Origin: Nocardia sp. BMG111209
GTDB lineage: Bacteria; Actinomycetota; Actinomycetes; Mycobacteriales; Mycobacteriaceae
Assembly (NCBI RefSeq): GCF_000381925.1
Contig: NZ_KB907307.1
Coordinates: forward strand, 186,001 to 250,000
DNA: 64,000 nt
Reading direction: 5' to 3'
Positions 1-7,556 of the stretch are shown piece after piece. Within the stretch, counting starts at the first letter, position 1. Every line of letters starts with the position of its first letter. A program made the position numbers and the translations under genes. The notes beneath the pieces were generated by a model, which was not told where the DNA came from, searched no databases, and was given only the letters and a program-made list of their open reading frames with translations.

Positions 1-206
1 GGGCCGTGCGCTTGCCGGGGCCGGTCCCGATTGGTTAGAATGGGTAGGTAAACCGTTGTGGGCGTTGTCCTTCCGCTGTTCATCCGGCCGAATTCGCGCT
101 CGGCCGCCGAATTCCTGTTTCTACTCTCACGGTAATTCATTGCAAGGGTGTGGTTTTCCCGCGCGGTCGCGGTCGTGCGCGGGTATCGGAGCGACGGAGA
201 TCGAAG

Positions 207-1106
207 ATGGTATCCGATATCGGTGAACATCAGGGTGCGTCGGCGGATGCGGTCCGCCGGCATTACGACATCGGCAGCGAATTCTACCGATTGTGGCTCG
301 ATTCCGAGATGACCTACTCCTGCGCGCTGTGGGCCGAGGGCGACGGGCTCGATCGCGCGCAGCAACGCAAGCTCGATCATCTGATCGACGGCGCGGAGCT
401 CGCCGGGGCGCACCGCATCCTCGACATCGGTTGTGGCTGGGGCAGTCTCATGCGGCGGGTGGCCGACCGGTTCCCGCAGGCACATCTCACCGGGCTGACC
501 CTCAGCCGCGATCAGTACGAGGTGGTCCGCGCCCGTCCGCTCGATCGCATCGAGGTCCGCCTCGAACACTGGAACGCGCATCGGCCGGACGAACCGTACG
601 ACGCGATATTCTGCGTCGGCGCACTCGAACATTTCGTGCGGTTCGGCCTGTCCCGGCCGCAACGGACCGCCGCCTATCGGGCATTCTTCGCGCACTGCCA
701 CGACATTCTGCGCCCCGGCGGCGCGCTGGTGGTGCAGACCATCGGTAAGGGCAACCGGCCACTGGACGCCGCCGCCCTCGCCGAGGTGCAATTCCTCGCG
801 AACGAGATATTCCCGGAATCCGAACCGCCGCGGCTGGCCGAACTCGCGCACGCCGCGGAGAAACTGTTCGAGATCCGTTCCGTGGTGAATCATCGCGAGC
901 ACTACGCGCGGACGTGTGCCGAGTGGTTACGCCGGCTGCGGGAACGACATGCCGAGGCGGAACGGATCTCCGGGGCCCGGGTGACCGAGGCCTACGAACA
1001 GTATCTGGCCGCCTCCGTCCGGCAGTTCGACCGCGAGCATCTCGTGCTCTACCGAATCCTGTTGCGGCGCATGCCGGATACCGCGGCGACCGGGACCCGG
1101 CCGTGA
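207..1106 (+). CDS. Cyclopropane-fatty-acid-synthase-type SAM methyltransferase
   Basis: 299 aa. Class I methyltransferase of the cyclopropane/mycolic acid synthase family, expected to transfer a methyl(ene) group from SAM to a lipid or small molecule in the cytosol. Residues 19-40 carry the family signature (HYDIGSEFY...MTYSCA). SAM motif I is ILDIGCGWGS at 71-80. GALEHF supplies the conserved Glu, FFAHCH the His, and EHYARTC a Tyr matching the bicarbonate/active-site residues of mycolate cyclopropane synthases. An earlier in-frame ATG at 150 exists; ATG 207 is preferred because GGAG lies about 8 bases upstream and the family homology starts just after it. The stop overlaps the next start by 4 bases (GTGA), so it is coupled to a PhyH dioxygenase. 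The substrate is not readable. Confidence 0.85.
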   Translation: MVSDIGEHQGASADAVRRHYDIGSEFYRLWLDSEMTYSCALWAEGDGLDRAQQRKLDHLIDGAELAGAHRILDIGCGWGSLMRRVADRFPQAHLTGLTLSRDQYEVVRARPLDRIEVRLEHWNAHRPDEPYDAIFCVGALEHFVRFGLSRPQRTAAYRAFFAHCHDILRPGGALVVQTIGKGNRPLDAAALAEVQFLANEIFPESEPPRLAELAHAAEKLFEIRSVVNHREHYARTCAEWLRRLRERHAEAERISGARVTEAYEQYLAASVRQFDREHLVLYRILLRRMPDTAATGTRP

Positions 1107-1963
1107 CCGGCGCGGGCGAGCCGCGGTCCGGCGACGTCATCACCGGCCTGGACGAACTGCGGGTCGATCTGGCCGGCCACTACCGGGCCACCGCGAGTGC
1201 CGGCGCGGCCGCCGATCCGGCGCTCGTCGAGGCCGACCTCGCCGCGCTGGACCGGGACGGGTATGTCGTCCTGCCGGATCTGCTCACCGCCGCCGAATGT
1301 GCGGACCTGCGTGCCGAACTCGTCCCGCTGCTCGGCCACGCGGGCCGGAACACGTTCGAGGGCAAGCGAACCCAGCGGGTGTACACGCTCCTGGAGAAGA
1401 CCCGCGCCTGCGATCGGCTCGTCGACCATCCGCGCGTGCTCGCCCTGCTCGACCGGCTGTTCCTGCCGAATTATCTGCTCTCCCAACTCCAGGTGATCAA
1501 CATCCTGCCGGGGGAGCAGGCCCAGTTGTTGCATCACGACGACGGTTTCTATCCGGTGCCGCGTCCCCGCCCGGCGCTCAGCGCCGCGACGATGTGGGCG
1601 ATCGATCCGTTCACCGCGGACAACGGCGGCACCGTCGTGCTGCCCGGCAGCCATCGCTGGGATTCGCGCTCACCAGCCCCCGGCGACCCCCGGATCGGCA
1701 CCCGGATGTCCGCCGGTTCCTGCGTGTTCTACCTCGGCACACTCTGGCACGGCGGCGGCGCCAACCGGACCGGCGCCGCGCGACTGGCCCTGACCGCGCA
1801 GTACTGCGAGCCGTGGTTGCGCCCGCAGGAGGCGTACACGTTGTCCACCAGCCGCGATACCGCGCGCATCGTCTCCGAGGACATCCGGCGGATGCTCGGC
1901 TACAGCATCCATCCGCCGTTCATGGGGGCGGTCGACGGCATGCATCCGAAACGGTTGCTCTGA
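1103..1963 (+). CDS. Phytanoyl-CoA dioxygenase (PhyH) family protein
   Basis: 286 aa. Predicted Fe(II)/2-oxoglutarate-dependent hydroxylase on a jelly-roll fold. The facial triad is visible as LLHHDDGF (His144/145 and Asp146/147) and a distal His216 in LWHGGG. Arg227 in GAARLAL is the likely 2-oxoglutarate anchor. NGGTVVLPGSH at about 174-184 is characteristic of PhyH proteins. GTG 1103 is chosen because it overlaps the upstream methyltransferase stop (GTGA) and gives a normal family length; an ATG at 914 would bury 189 bases in the upstream gene. Coupling suggests both enzymes modify the same substrate. That substrate is unknown; secondary-metabolite or lipid tailoring is an inference. Confidence 0.85.
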   Translation: MTGAGEPRSGDVITGLDELRVDLAGHYRATASAGAAADPALVEADLAALDRDGYVVLPDLLTAAECADLRAELVPLLGHAGRNTFEGKRTQRVYTLLEKTRACDRLVDHPRVLALLDRLFLPNYLLSQLQVINILPGEQAQLLHHDDGFYPVPRPRPALSAATMWAIDPFTADNGGTVVLPGSHRWDSRSPAPGDPRIGTRMSAGSCVFYLGTLWHGGGANRTGAARLALTAQYCEPWLRPQEAYTLSTSRDTARIVSEDIRRMLGYSIHPPFMGAVDGMHPKRLL

Positions 1964-2177
1964 GCCCGGTTCCGGACCGTTGCGCCGAGCCCGCCGAATT
2001 CGCCACCGCGCTGCGCTCGGCGCGCCGGGCGATCGCCGAATTCGACGGCTGCGCGGGCACGCGGTCCGCGCCGGGCGGAATACACCCCGGGCCGATCCCG
2101 ATGCATGATCCGTCCTCGCCGGGGTAGCCGCAGGTCATGGCGGCCTTCCGCCTGCGGTTCCACGAGGAGGAAACACA

Positions 2178-2333
2178 ATGATCATTCTGGGCATCATCCT
2201 GCTGATCGTGGGGATCGTGGCCGGTATCCCGATCCTGACGACGATCGGCATCATCCTGCTGGTCGTGGGCGCGATCCTGATGCTGTTGGGTGCGGTGGGC
2301 CGGCCCATCGGCGGCCGACGGCACTATTACTGA
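2178..2333 (+). CDS. DUF6131-type small membrane protein
   Basis: 51 aa, a very small hydrophobic protein with two predicted membrane segments (residues 2-20 and 22-42) and a basic tail ending GGRRHYY. It resembles the small actinobacterial DUF6131 proteins by its MIILGIILLIVG start and its Gly-Arg-rich end. A strong GAGGAGG site lies 8-14 bases before the ATG. Function unknown; it is probably an integral membrane protein with its short C terminus in the cytosol. It stands alone between the PhyH gene and a convergent hydrolase. Confidence 0.8.
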   Translation: MIILGIILLIVGIVAGIPILTTIGIILLVVGAILMLLGAVGRPIGGRRHYY

Positions 2334-2352
2334 CCCCGGCCCGCTCGGACAG

Positions 2353-2407
2353 CCGCGCGGCGGCGGTTCCGCCACCTCCGGGTAGCGGAACGGACCGTTC
2401 CGCGCGG
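2353..2407. terminator. Inverted repeat between convergent genes
   Basis: Two CCGCGCGG boxes (2353-2360 and 2400-2407) flank an inner GTTCCGC/GCGGAAC stem. The element lies just after the DUF6131 gene and before the convergent hydrolase stop. There is no U-tract, as is common for terminators in high-GC actinobacteria. Terminator function is inferred. Confidence 0.4.
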
Positions 2408-2441
2408 CCATCGGTGTTCCGAGCGCGCGCCGAGACCGGCG

Positions 2442-3314
2442 TCAGCGATCCAGCAGGTCCAGGATCGCGGCGGCGGTGTCGGCGGGGGCTTCCTCGGCCA
2501 TGAAATGGCCTGCGCGCGTGAGGGAGTGGTGAAGGTCCGGGGCCCAGGGCCGCCAGACGGCGGCCGCGTCGAAGCCGAGGGCGCTGCCCCAGTCCTGCTG
2601 GAGGACCGTCACGGGCATGGTGAGGCGGCGGCCCGCGGCCAGGTCGGCGCGGTCGTGGTCGATATCGACGGTGGCAGTGGCGCGGTAGTCGGCGACGATC
2701 GAGGGGACGGCGTCGCGGCAGGCCCGCAGATACTCCGCACGCACATCCGGGGGGATCGCGGCGGGAGAGGCCGACCAGATATCGAGGAAATGGCCGAAGA
2801 ATTCGTCGGCGCTCGCCGCGATCATCCGCTCGGGCAGACCGGGCGGCTGGGCCATGAGATACAGGTGGAATGCCACCGCGGCGTCGACACCGTGCAGGAC
2901 GTTCCAGGTGTCCAGGGTGGGGACGATATCGAGGATGCCGAGCCGGTCGATGCGGTCCGGAAAATCCAATCCCGCCCGGAAGGCGACGTGGGCGCCGCGG
3001 TCGTGACCGACCAGCGCGAAACGGCCGAGGCCCAGCACGTCGGCCAGGGCCGTGATGTCGGCGGCCATCGTGCGCTTGGCATAGGTGTCGGGGCCGGTCG
3101 CGGGCGGTTTACTGCTGGCGCCGTAGCCGCGGAGGTCGGGGCAGATCACGGTGTGCCGCTCGGCCAGGATCGGGGCGACGTGCCGCCACATCAGATGGGT
3201 CTGCGGGAATCCGTGCAGCAGCACCACCGGTGATCCCGTACCGCCCATGGCCGTGGTCAGTTCGATACCGTCGGCGACGCCGATCGTGGTCGTGTCGAAT
3301 CCCGGAATGTGCAT
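2442..3314 (-). CDS. Haloacetate-dehalogenase-like alpha/beta hydrolase
   Basis: 290 aa alpha/beta hydrolase closest in pattern to fluoroacetate/haloacetate dehalogenases and epoxide hydrolases, which use an Asp nucleophile. Oxyanion-hole motif HGFPQ at 34-38; nucleophile elbow GHDRG with Asp105 and Arg106; acid Asp129 in LDIVPT; catalytic His270 in AGHF; Tyr210 in DYRA. Compared with characterised fluoroacetate dehalogenases, the second carboxylate-binding Arg is His109 and the halide-binding Trp of the His-Trp pair is Leu151, so a different substrate (another halo-acid, an epoxide or an ester) is likely. RBS CGGAGG lies upstream of ATG 3314. Divergent from the SARP regulator, which may control it. 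Confidence 0.75.
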   Translation of the reverse strand: MHIPGFDTTTIGVADGIELTTAMGGTGSPVVLLHGFPQTHLMWRHVAPILAERHTVICPDLRGYGASSKPPATGPDTYAKRTMAADITALADVLGLGRFALVGHDRGAHVAFRAGLDFPDRIDRLGILDIVPTLDTWNVLHGVDAAVAFHLYLMAQPPGLPERMIAASADEFFGHFLDIWSASPAAIPPDVRAEYLRACRDAVPSIVADYRATATVDIDHDRADLAAGRRLTMPVTVLQQDWGSALGFDAAAVWRPWAPDLHHSLTRAGHFMAEEAPADTAAAILDLLDR

Positions 3315-3410
3315 GGTTCCTCCGCTCGCTGGTGTCGAGGGACAGCATCGTGGGCTCGGATCAGCAGCGGATCAGCGCCGCCGCGGCGACGGCGACGAGA
3401 ATGGGGTCCC

Positions 3411-5342
3411 GTGGAGGTGCTGATCGGGGTGCTGGGTCCGGTGCGGGTCACCGGTGACGGCCGCGTCGTCGAGGTCGGCAGCCGCCGTCGCCGCGAGGTG
3501 CTGGGCCGGTTGGTCGCGGCCGGTGGCCGGGCGGTCCCGCTCGCCACGCTGGTCGGCGACCTGTGGGAGGATCCGCCGGCCGCCGCGGTGGGTACCGTCC
3601 GCACCTTCGTCTCCGAACTGCGGGCGGCGCTGGAACCGGATCGGCCCCCGCGAGCGCCGTCGCGGCTCATCGAGACCGTCGGCACCGGATATGCGCTGCG
3701 CATCGGCCGGGAGCGCGTCGACGCGTACCGTTTCGAGGACGCCGTGCGCGCGGCGCGGTCCGATCCCGACGCCGACCGCTTGGCCGTGGCACTGTCCTGG
3801 TGGGGCGGCGAACCGTTCGCCGATCTCGGCGACTCGGCCTGGGTGACGCGGGAGCGGGACCGGTTGCTGGAACTGCATCACCAGGCGACGGAACTCCACG
3901 CTCGCGCCGAACTCGCGCGGGGAGCCGGTGCGTCGCTGGTGTCGCCGCTCGAGCAGTTCGCGGCGGCGCATCCGTGGCGGGAACAGGCGTGGATCCTGTT
4001 GTCACACGCCCTGTATCAGGCGGATCGCCAGGTCGACGCGCTAGCGGTGCTGCGGCGAGCGCGCGCGGAACTGCTCGAGCAGTTCGGGATGACACCTGCC
4101 ACCGGATTCGACGAGCTCGAGCGGGACGTCCTGCGGCACGCCCCGCATCTGAGCCCGTCGCGGTCCGGGGACCGGCGGGCCCTGCTGATCCGGACCGAGG
4201 CCGCCGGACCCTACACCCGGCTGCGGGCGATGAGTACCGTCGCCGGGGCCGCGGCGCTGACCGGCGGCGTGAATCTCGTTCTCGCCCAGGATCAGCGCGC
4301 GGCCGCGGTCGCGGAGGCCGAACGCACCGGCGATCCCGGACTCACGGCCCGGGTGATCGCCGCCTACGACGTCCCGACGATCTGGACCCGCAGCGACGAC
4401 CCGGCCCGCGCCGAGGCCCTGGTCGAGACCACCCGGCGGACGCTGCACCGGATCGGTCCGGCCGCCTCGCCCGTGCTGCGCTCCCGCCTGCTGGCGACTA
4501 TCGCCATGGAGCATCGCGGCTCCCGCGACCGCTGGGCGGCCGAGGCGGCGGCCGAGGCCGAACGGCTGGCCCGCGAGTTGCGCGACCCCGGCGCGCTGGC
4601 CCTGGCCCTGAATGCGCGGTTCGTCCAGTCCTTCCAGGCGCCGGGCGGGACCGCGGAACGCGCCGCGATCGCCGGCGAACTGATCACCCTCGCGGACCGT
4701 CACGACCTGCCCGCCTTCGCGATTCTGGGTCAGCTGATCGGCTTGCAGGCCGCCGCGGCGCGCGGCGAGCGGGCCGCCGCCGACCGGCACGCGGCGGCCT
4801 CCGAACGCCTGGCGACCGGTCAGGAGAATCCCGTCGTGCCCGTTCTCACCGCCGGATATCGGGCGACCCTGATCGTGGACGCGGCGGCAGCCGAGAAGGA
4901 ATATCGTTGCGTGGCAAGTGAATTAATCGACAGTGGGATGCCGGGGGTGGCGGCGGGCTACCTGCCGCTGGCGCTGCTGTCGCTGCGCCTGCGCCACGAT
5001 CGCCCCGCCCCTACCGATCCCGCTCTCGACTGGGGTCCCTATCGGGTGTGGGTACAACCGTTGCTGCACCTGGCCCAGGACGACCCCGCCGCCGCGCGCC
5101 GCGCGGCCGCCGCTCTGCCCGAGCCGCGCGCCGACCATCTCTACGACGCGCTGTGGACCGTCAACGCGCACACCGCGATTCGGCTCGGGGACGAAGCGCT
5201 GGCCGCGCGGGCGAGCGACGCTCTGGCGCCGCTGCGCACGGAGATCGCCGGCGGGACCACGGCCCTGTTCGACTTCGGTTCCGTCCGTGCCGTTCTCGCG
5301 GCCCTCGCCGATCGTTTCGGATGGGATCCGGCAGCCGGGTGA
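3411..5342 (+). CDS. SARP/AfsR-type transcriptional regulator with BTAD domain
   Basis: 643 aa. The N-terminal OmpR-like winged helix (about 1-95, with LGRLVAAGGRAVPLATLVGDLW) is followed by a bacterial transcriptional activator domain (about 100-250, containing EQAWILLSHALYQADRQ and an EFG-like LEQFGMTP segment). The remaining 390 residues are Ala/Arg-rich helical repeats resembling TPR/MalT repeats. No Walker A is present, so the NB-ARC ATPase of full AfsR proteins is missing. GTG 3411 is chosen because the winged-helix strand VEVLIGVLGPVRV starts there, with GGGG about 5 bases upstream; upstream in-frame residues are low-complexity Arg/Ser. SARP proteins activate biosynthetic or catabolic genes. 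The divergent hydrolase at 2442-3314 is the nearest possible target. Confidence 0.8.
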   Translation: MEVLIGVLGPVRVTGDGRVVEVGSRRRREVLGRLVAAGGRAVPLATLVGDLWEDPPAAAVGTVRTFVSELRAALEPDRPPRAPSRLIETVGTGYALRIGRERVDAYRFEDAVRAARSDPDADRLAVALSWWGGEPFADLGDSAWVTRERDRLLELHHQATELHARAELARGAGASLVSPLEQFAAAHPWREQAWILLSHALYQADRQVDALAVLRRARAELLEQFGMTPATGFDELERDVLRHAPHLSPSRSGDRRALLIRTEAAGPYTRLRAMSTVAGAAALTGGVNLVLAQDQRAAAVAEAERTGDPGLTARVIAAYDVPTIWTRSDDPARAEALVETTRRTLHRIGPAASPVLRSRLLATIAMEHRGSRDRWAAEAAAEAERLARELRDPGALALALNARFVQSFQAPGGTAERAAIAGELITLADRHDLPAFAILGQLIGLQAAAARGERAAADRHAAASERLATGQENPVVPVLTAGYRATLIVDAAAAEKEYRCVASELIDSGMPGVAAGYLPLALLSLRLRHDRPAPTDPALDWGPYRVWVQPLLHLAQDDPAAARRAAAALPEPRADHLYDALWTVNAHTAIRLGDEALAARASDALAPLRTEIAGGTTALFDFGSVRAVLAALADRFGWDPAAG

Positions 5343-5385
5343 CGGCGACGATCCACCCCCGGTGGCTGCCGGGCCGATCCGGAGT

Positions 5386-6027
5386 TCAGGCGGCGGAAGG
5401 GATCTCGAGCGTCTCGGCCAGCTGTCGGGCGCGGGCATGGGCCTCGGCCAGCGACGACTCGTGCAGCGGAAGCAGCGCGGCCAGCTCCGGAACATGCGGC
5501 GCCATGGTCAGTTCCGGCGTCAGCGCGGTCACGTCCAGGCCCAGCACACCCGGGCCGAGGATCGTCTCCAGGACGGGAACCACGTAATCCATACCGTGCC
5601 TGGGTGTTCCGGGACCGTAACCACCGCCGCGGGCGGAGATCAGCACCGCCGGGCGCCCCGCGGTCGGCGCCACGCCGGCCGGATCGATGGTGCGGCCGAC
5701 CACCATGATCTGGTCCAGCCACGCCTTGAACACCGACGGCATCGTCAGGTTGTACAGCGGCACCGTGAACAGATACGCGCCGGCGCCGAGGAATTCCTCG
5801 ATCAGTTCCTCCTGGATCGCGGCCGCCGCGGCCTGCTCCGGGGTGCGGTCGGCGGGGGCGACCGTGCGGGCGTGGATGCCCGCGGCGTCCAGATGCGGCA
5901 CGGGCGTGACGGCCAGATCGCGATGGACCACCGCGCCCTGCCAGGTGTCCCGGAAGGACCGGGCGACCTGACGGGAGATCGAGGCGTCGCCGAGTGCGGA
6001 GGAGTCGATGTGCAGCAGATACGACAT
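5386..6027 (-). CDS. azoR: FMN-dependent NADH-azoreductase
   Basis: 213 aa flavodoxin-fold oxidoreductase. Family marks are the N-terminal phosphate-binding segment (HIDSSALGDASISRQVA), the FMN-contacting PLYNLTMPSVFKAWLDQI region at about 93-110, and the glycine loop ARGGGYGPG. Family members reduce quinones and azo compounds by two-electron transfer from NADH in the cytosol. Divergent from an HxlR regulator, the same pairing as azoreductase with YodB-type redox-sensing HxlR proteins, so quinone- or electrophile-induced derepression is likely. The symbol reflects family membership, not demonstrated dye reduction. Confidence 0.88.
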   Translation of the reverse strand: MSYLLHIDSSALGDASISRQVARSFRDTWQGAVVHRDLAVTPVPHLDAAGIHARTVAPADRTPEQAAAAAIQEELIEEFLGAGAYLFTVPLYNLTMPSVFKAWLDQIMVVGRTIDPAGVAPTAGRPAVLISARGGGYGPGTPRHGMDYVVPVLETILGPGVLGLDVTALTPELTMAPHVPELAALLPLHESSLAEAHARARQLAETLEIPSAA

Positions 6028-6058
6028 GAAAAGCCCTTTCCGGGTCGATTCCTACTAT

Positions 6059-6087
6059 TTGTGCGTAGCGCCATTCTGGGCCAGTAT
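6059..6087 (+). promoter_or_regulatory. Predicted promoter of the HxlR gene
   Basis: TTGTGC (6059-6064), a 17-base spacer, then CAGTAT (6082-6087), reading toward the HxlR gene. It interlocks with an opposite-strand promoter for the azoreductase. A CTAC-N9-GTAG inverted repeat (6052-6068) overlaps the -35 box and could be the HxlR operator. Inferred from sequence match only. Confidence 0.45.
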
Positions 6088-6101
6088 GGAGGGACGTACA
6101 A
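6073..6101 (-). promoter_or_regulatory. Predicted promoter of the azoreductase gene
   Basis: On the minus strand, TTGTAC (6101-6096), a 17-base spacer and CAGAAT (6078-6073) drive the azoreductase. It shares its spacer with the divergent HxlR promoter, so one bound repressor could cover both. Confidence 0.45.
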
Positions 6102-6140
6102 AAGGCACACCGATGTCCGTGCCGGAGAGGAATGTGCGCC

Positions 6141-6539
6141 ATGCACGTCACAGCCGGATCGGGCTCGCCGCCCGACCACGGGCCGTGTGCCGGCATCCCC
6201 GTCGATCAACTGGAGTACATGCGCCAGATCCTCGACCGGGTGGGGGACAAGTGGAGCACGCTGGTGATCGCCGTACTGGATTCCGGTCCGCTGCGGTACA
6301 CCGAGCTGCAGCGCGACATACCCGGTATCTCACAGCGCATGCTCACCCGCACCCTGCAGCAGCTGTGCCAGGACGGGCTGGCGACCAGAACCGCCTATGC
6401 GGAGGTGCCGCCCCGCGTCGAGTACGACCTCACCCCACTGGGCCGCAGCCTGCTCGACATCGTCAACGCGCTGATCGCCTGGGCGTCCGATCATCAGGAC
6501 GAGATTCGCGCGCATCGGGCCGCGGTGAATCGGGCGTGA
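6141..6539 (+). CDS. HxlR family winged-helix transcriptional regulator
   Basis: 132 aa. Typical HxlR fold: GDKWSTLVIAVLDSGPLRYT (helix 1 to wing), ELQRDIPGISQRMLTRTL (recognition helix region) and YDLTPLGRSLL near the C terminus. Cys17 (GPCAG) lies where redox-sensing HxlR members often carry a reactive Cys. An ATG at 6132 sits only 1 base after GGAGAGG; ATG 6141, 10 bases after it, is the better start. Divergent from azoreductase, so it probably represses that gene. Its 3' end overlaps the convergent EamA gene by 77 bases. Confidence 0.88.
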   Translation: MHVTAGSGSPPDHGPCAGIPVDQLEYMRQILDRVGDKWSTLVIAVLDSGPLRYTELQRDIPGISQRMLTRTLQQLCQDGLATRTAYAEVPPRVEYDLTPLGRSLLDIVNALIAWASDHQDEIRAHRAAVNRA

Positions 6540-7428
6540 GGCCCGGCTCGGCGGCGCCGCGCCGAGTTCCCGCATAGGCCGCGGCGAGCATCAGGACGCT
6601 CCCGCCGATCTGCCAGGCGCCCGGCCGCTGACCGAGGATCACCGCACCCAGGATCAGCGCTCCGACGGGCGTGAGCAGCAACAACGCGGCTCCCGCGTCG
6701 GCGGGCAGGTGCGGACTGCACAGGGCCACGAGGAACCAGCCCGACAACTGGCCGCAGACCGTCACCAGGACCAGCCAGAACATCGCGGACCGGCCGGGTG
6801 CGAGGACCAGATCGTGTTGCAGCAGGCCCACGATCGCGGAGGTGATCGCCGCCGTCGTGAGCACCACCAGGTAGGTGCCGATCGGCCGGCCCGCCGACCC
6901 GCCCCGGCGCAGCAGATAGAGGAATCCCGAATATCCGAGCGCCGCGAGCAGCGCGTGCACCGTGCCGCGTACGGGCGCGTCGCCGGTACCGCCGGATTCG
7001 AGGACGCCGCCGGTGAGCGCGACCCCGGCCAGGACCAGCGGCAGCATCAGGAGGAACCGGTCGGGGATCCGCTCACCGCCGAAAATCCGCGCCAGCACCG
7101 GCACGAGGACGATCTGCGCGTTCACGAGGACCGTCGAGAGGCCGGCGCCCACCTCCGGTATCGCGGCCGTCCAGTACAGCACGTCGACCGCGAAGAGGAT
7201 GCCCGCCAGCACGGACCGGGCGATATCCGCCGGTCGCTGCCGGCTCGTGTGGCGGCGCCGCTCGAACAGCGCCGCGATCGCGACGACCGGAACGGCCAGC
7301 GCACAGCGATACACCGAGGCGGTCGGTGCGGTGGTGCCGGCCAGCGCCAGGAAGACGGCCGTGGCGGAGACGCACACCGCCCCCGTGCCCATCCCGATCG
7401 CGTACGGCGGTCGATGCCGAATCTGCAT
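6463..7428 (-). CDS. EamA/DMT family transporter
   Basis: 321 aa integral membrane protein with ten predicted helices and two EamA repeats, beginning with a conserved-type segment (SATAVFLALAGTTAPTASVY) and with a second EamA half ending in LTPVGALILGAVILGQRPG. Members of this drug/metabolite superfamily export metabolites, amino acids or toxic compounds across the cytoplasmic membrane. The tail after about residue 285 is Arg/Pro/Asp-rich and probably cytosolic; part of it lies in the 77-base antisense overlap with the HxlR gene. Substrate unknown. Confidence 0.85.
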   Translation of the reverse strand: MQIRHRPPYAIGMGTGAVCVSATAVFLALAGTTAPTASVYRCALAVPVVAIAALFERRRHTSRQRPADIARSVLAGILFAVDVLYWTAAIPEVGAGLSTVLVNAQIVLVPVLARIFGGERIPDRFLLMLPLVLAGVALTGGVLESGGTGDAPVRGTVHALLAALGYSGFLYLLRRGGSAGRPIGTYLVVLTTAAITSAIVGLLQHDLVLAPGRSAMFWLVLVTVCGQLSGWFLVALCSPHLPADAGAALLLLTPVGALILGAVILGQRPGAWQIGGSVLMLAAAYAGTRRGAAEPGLTPDSPRPDARESRPDDRTPRRSAR

Positions 7429-7556
7429 GTCGCCTCCCGCTTTTCAGCGGTGTTACCCGGGCTCGGGCCGGGCAACCCGCGGGCCCGGCCCGGCGGGGTG
7501 ACCGGCGCCCGGCCCCGGCGGGCATGCCCCGGCCGGTCGAGGGGTAGAACGGGCTC

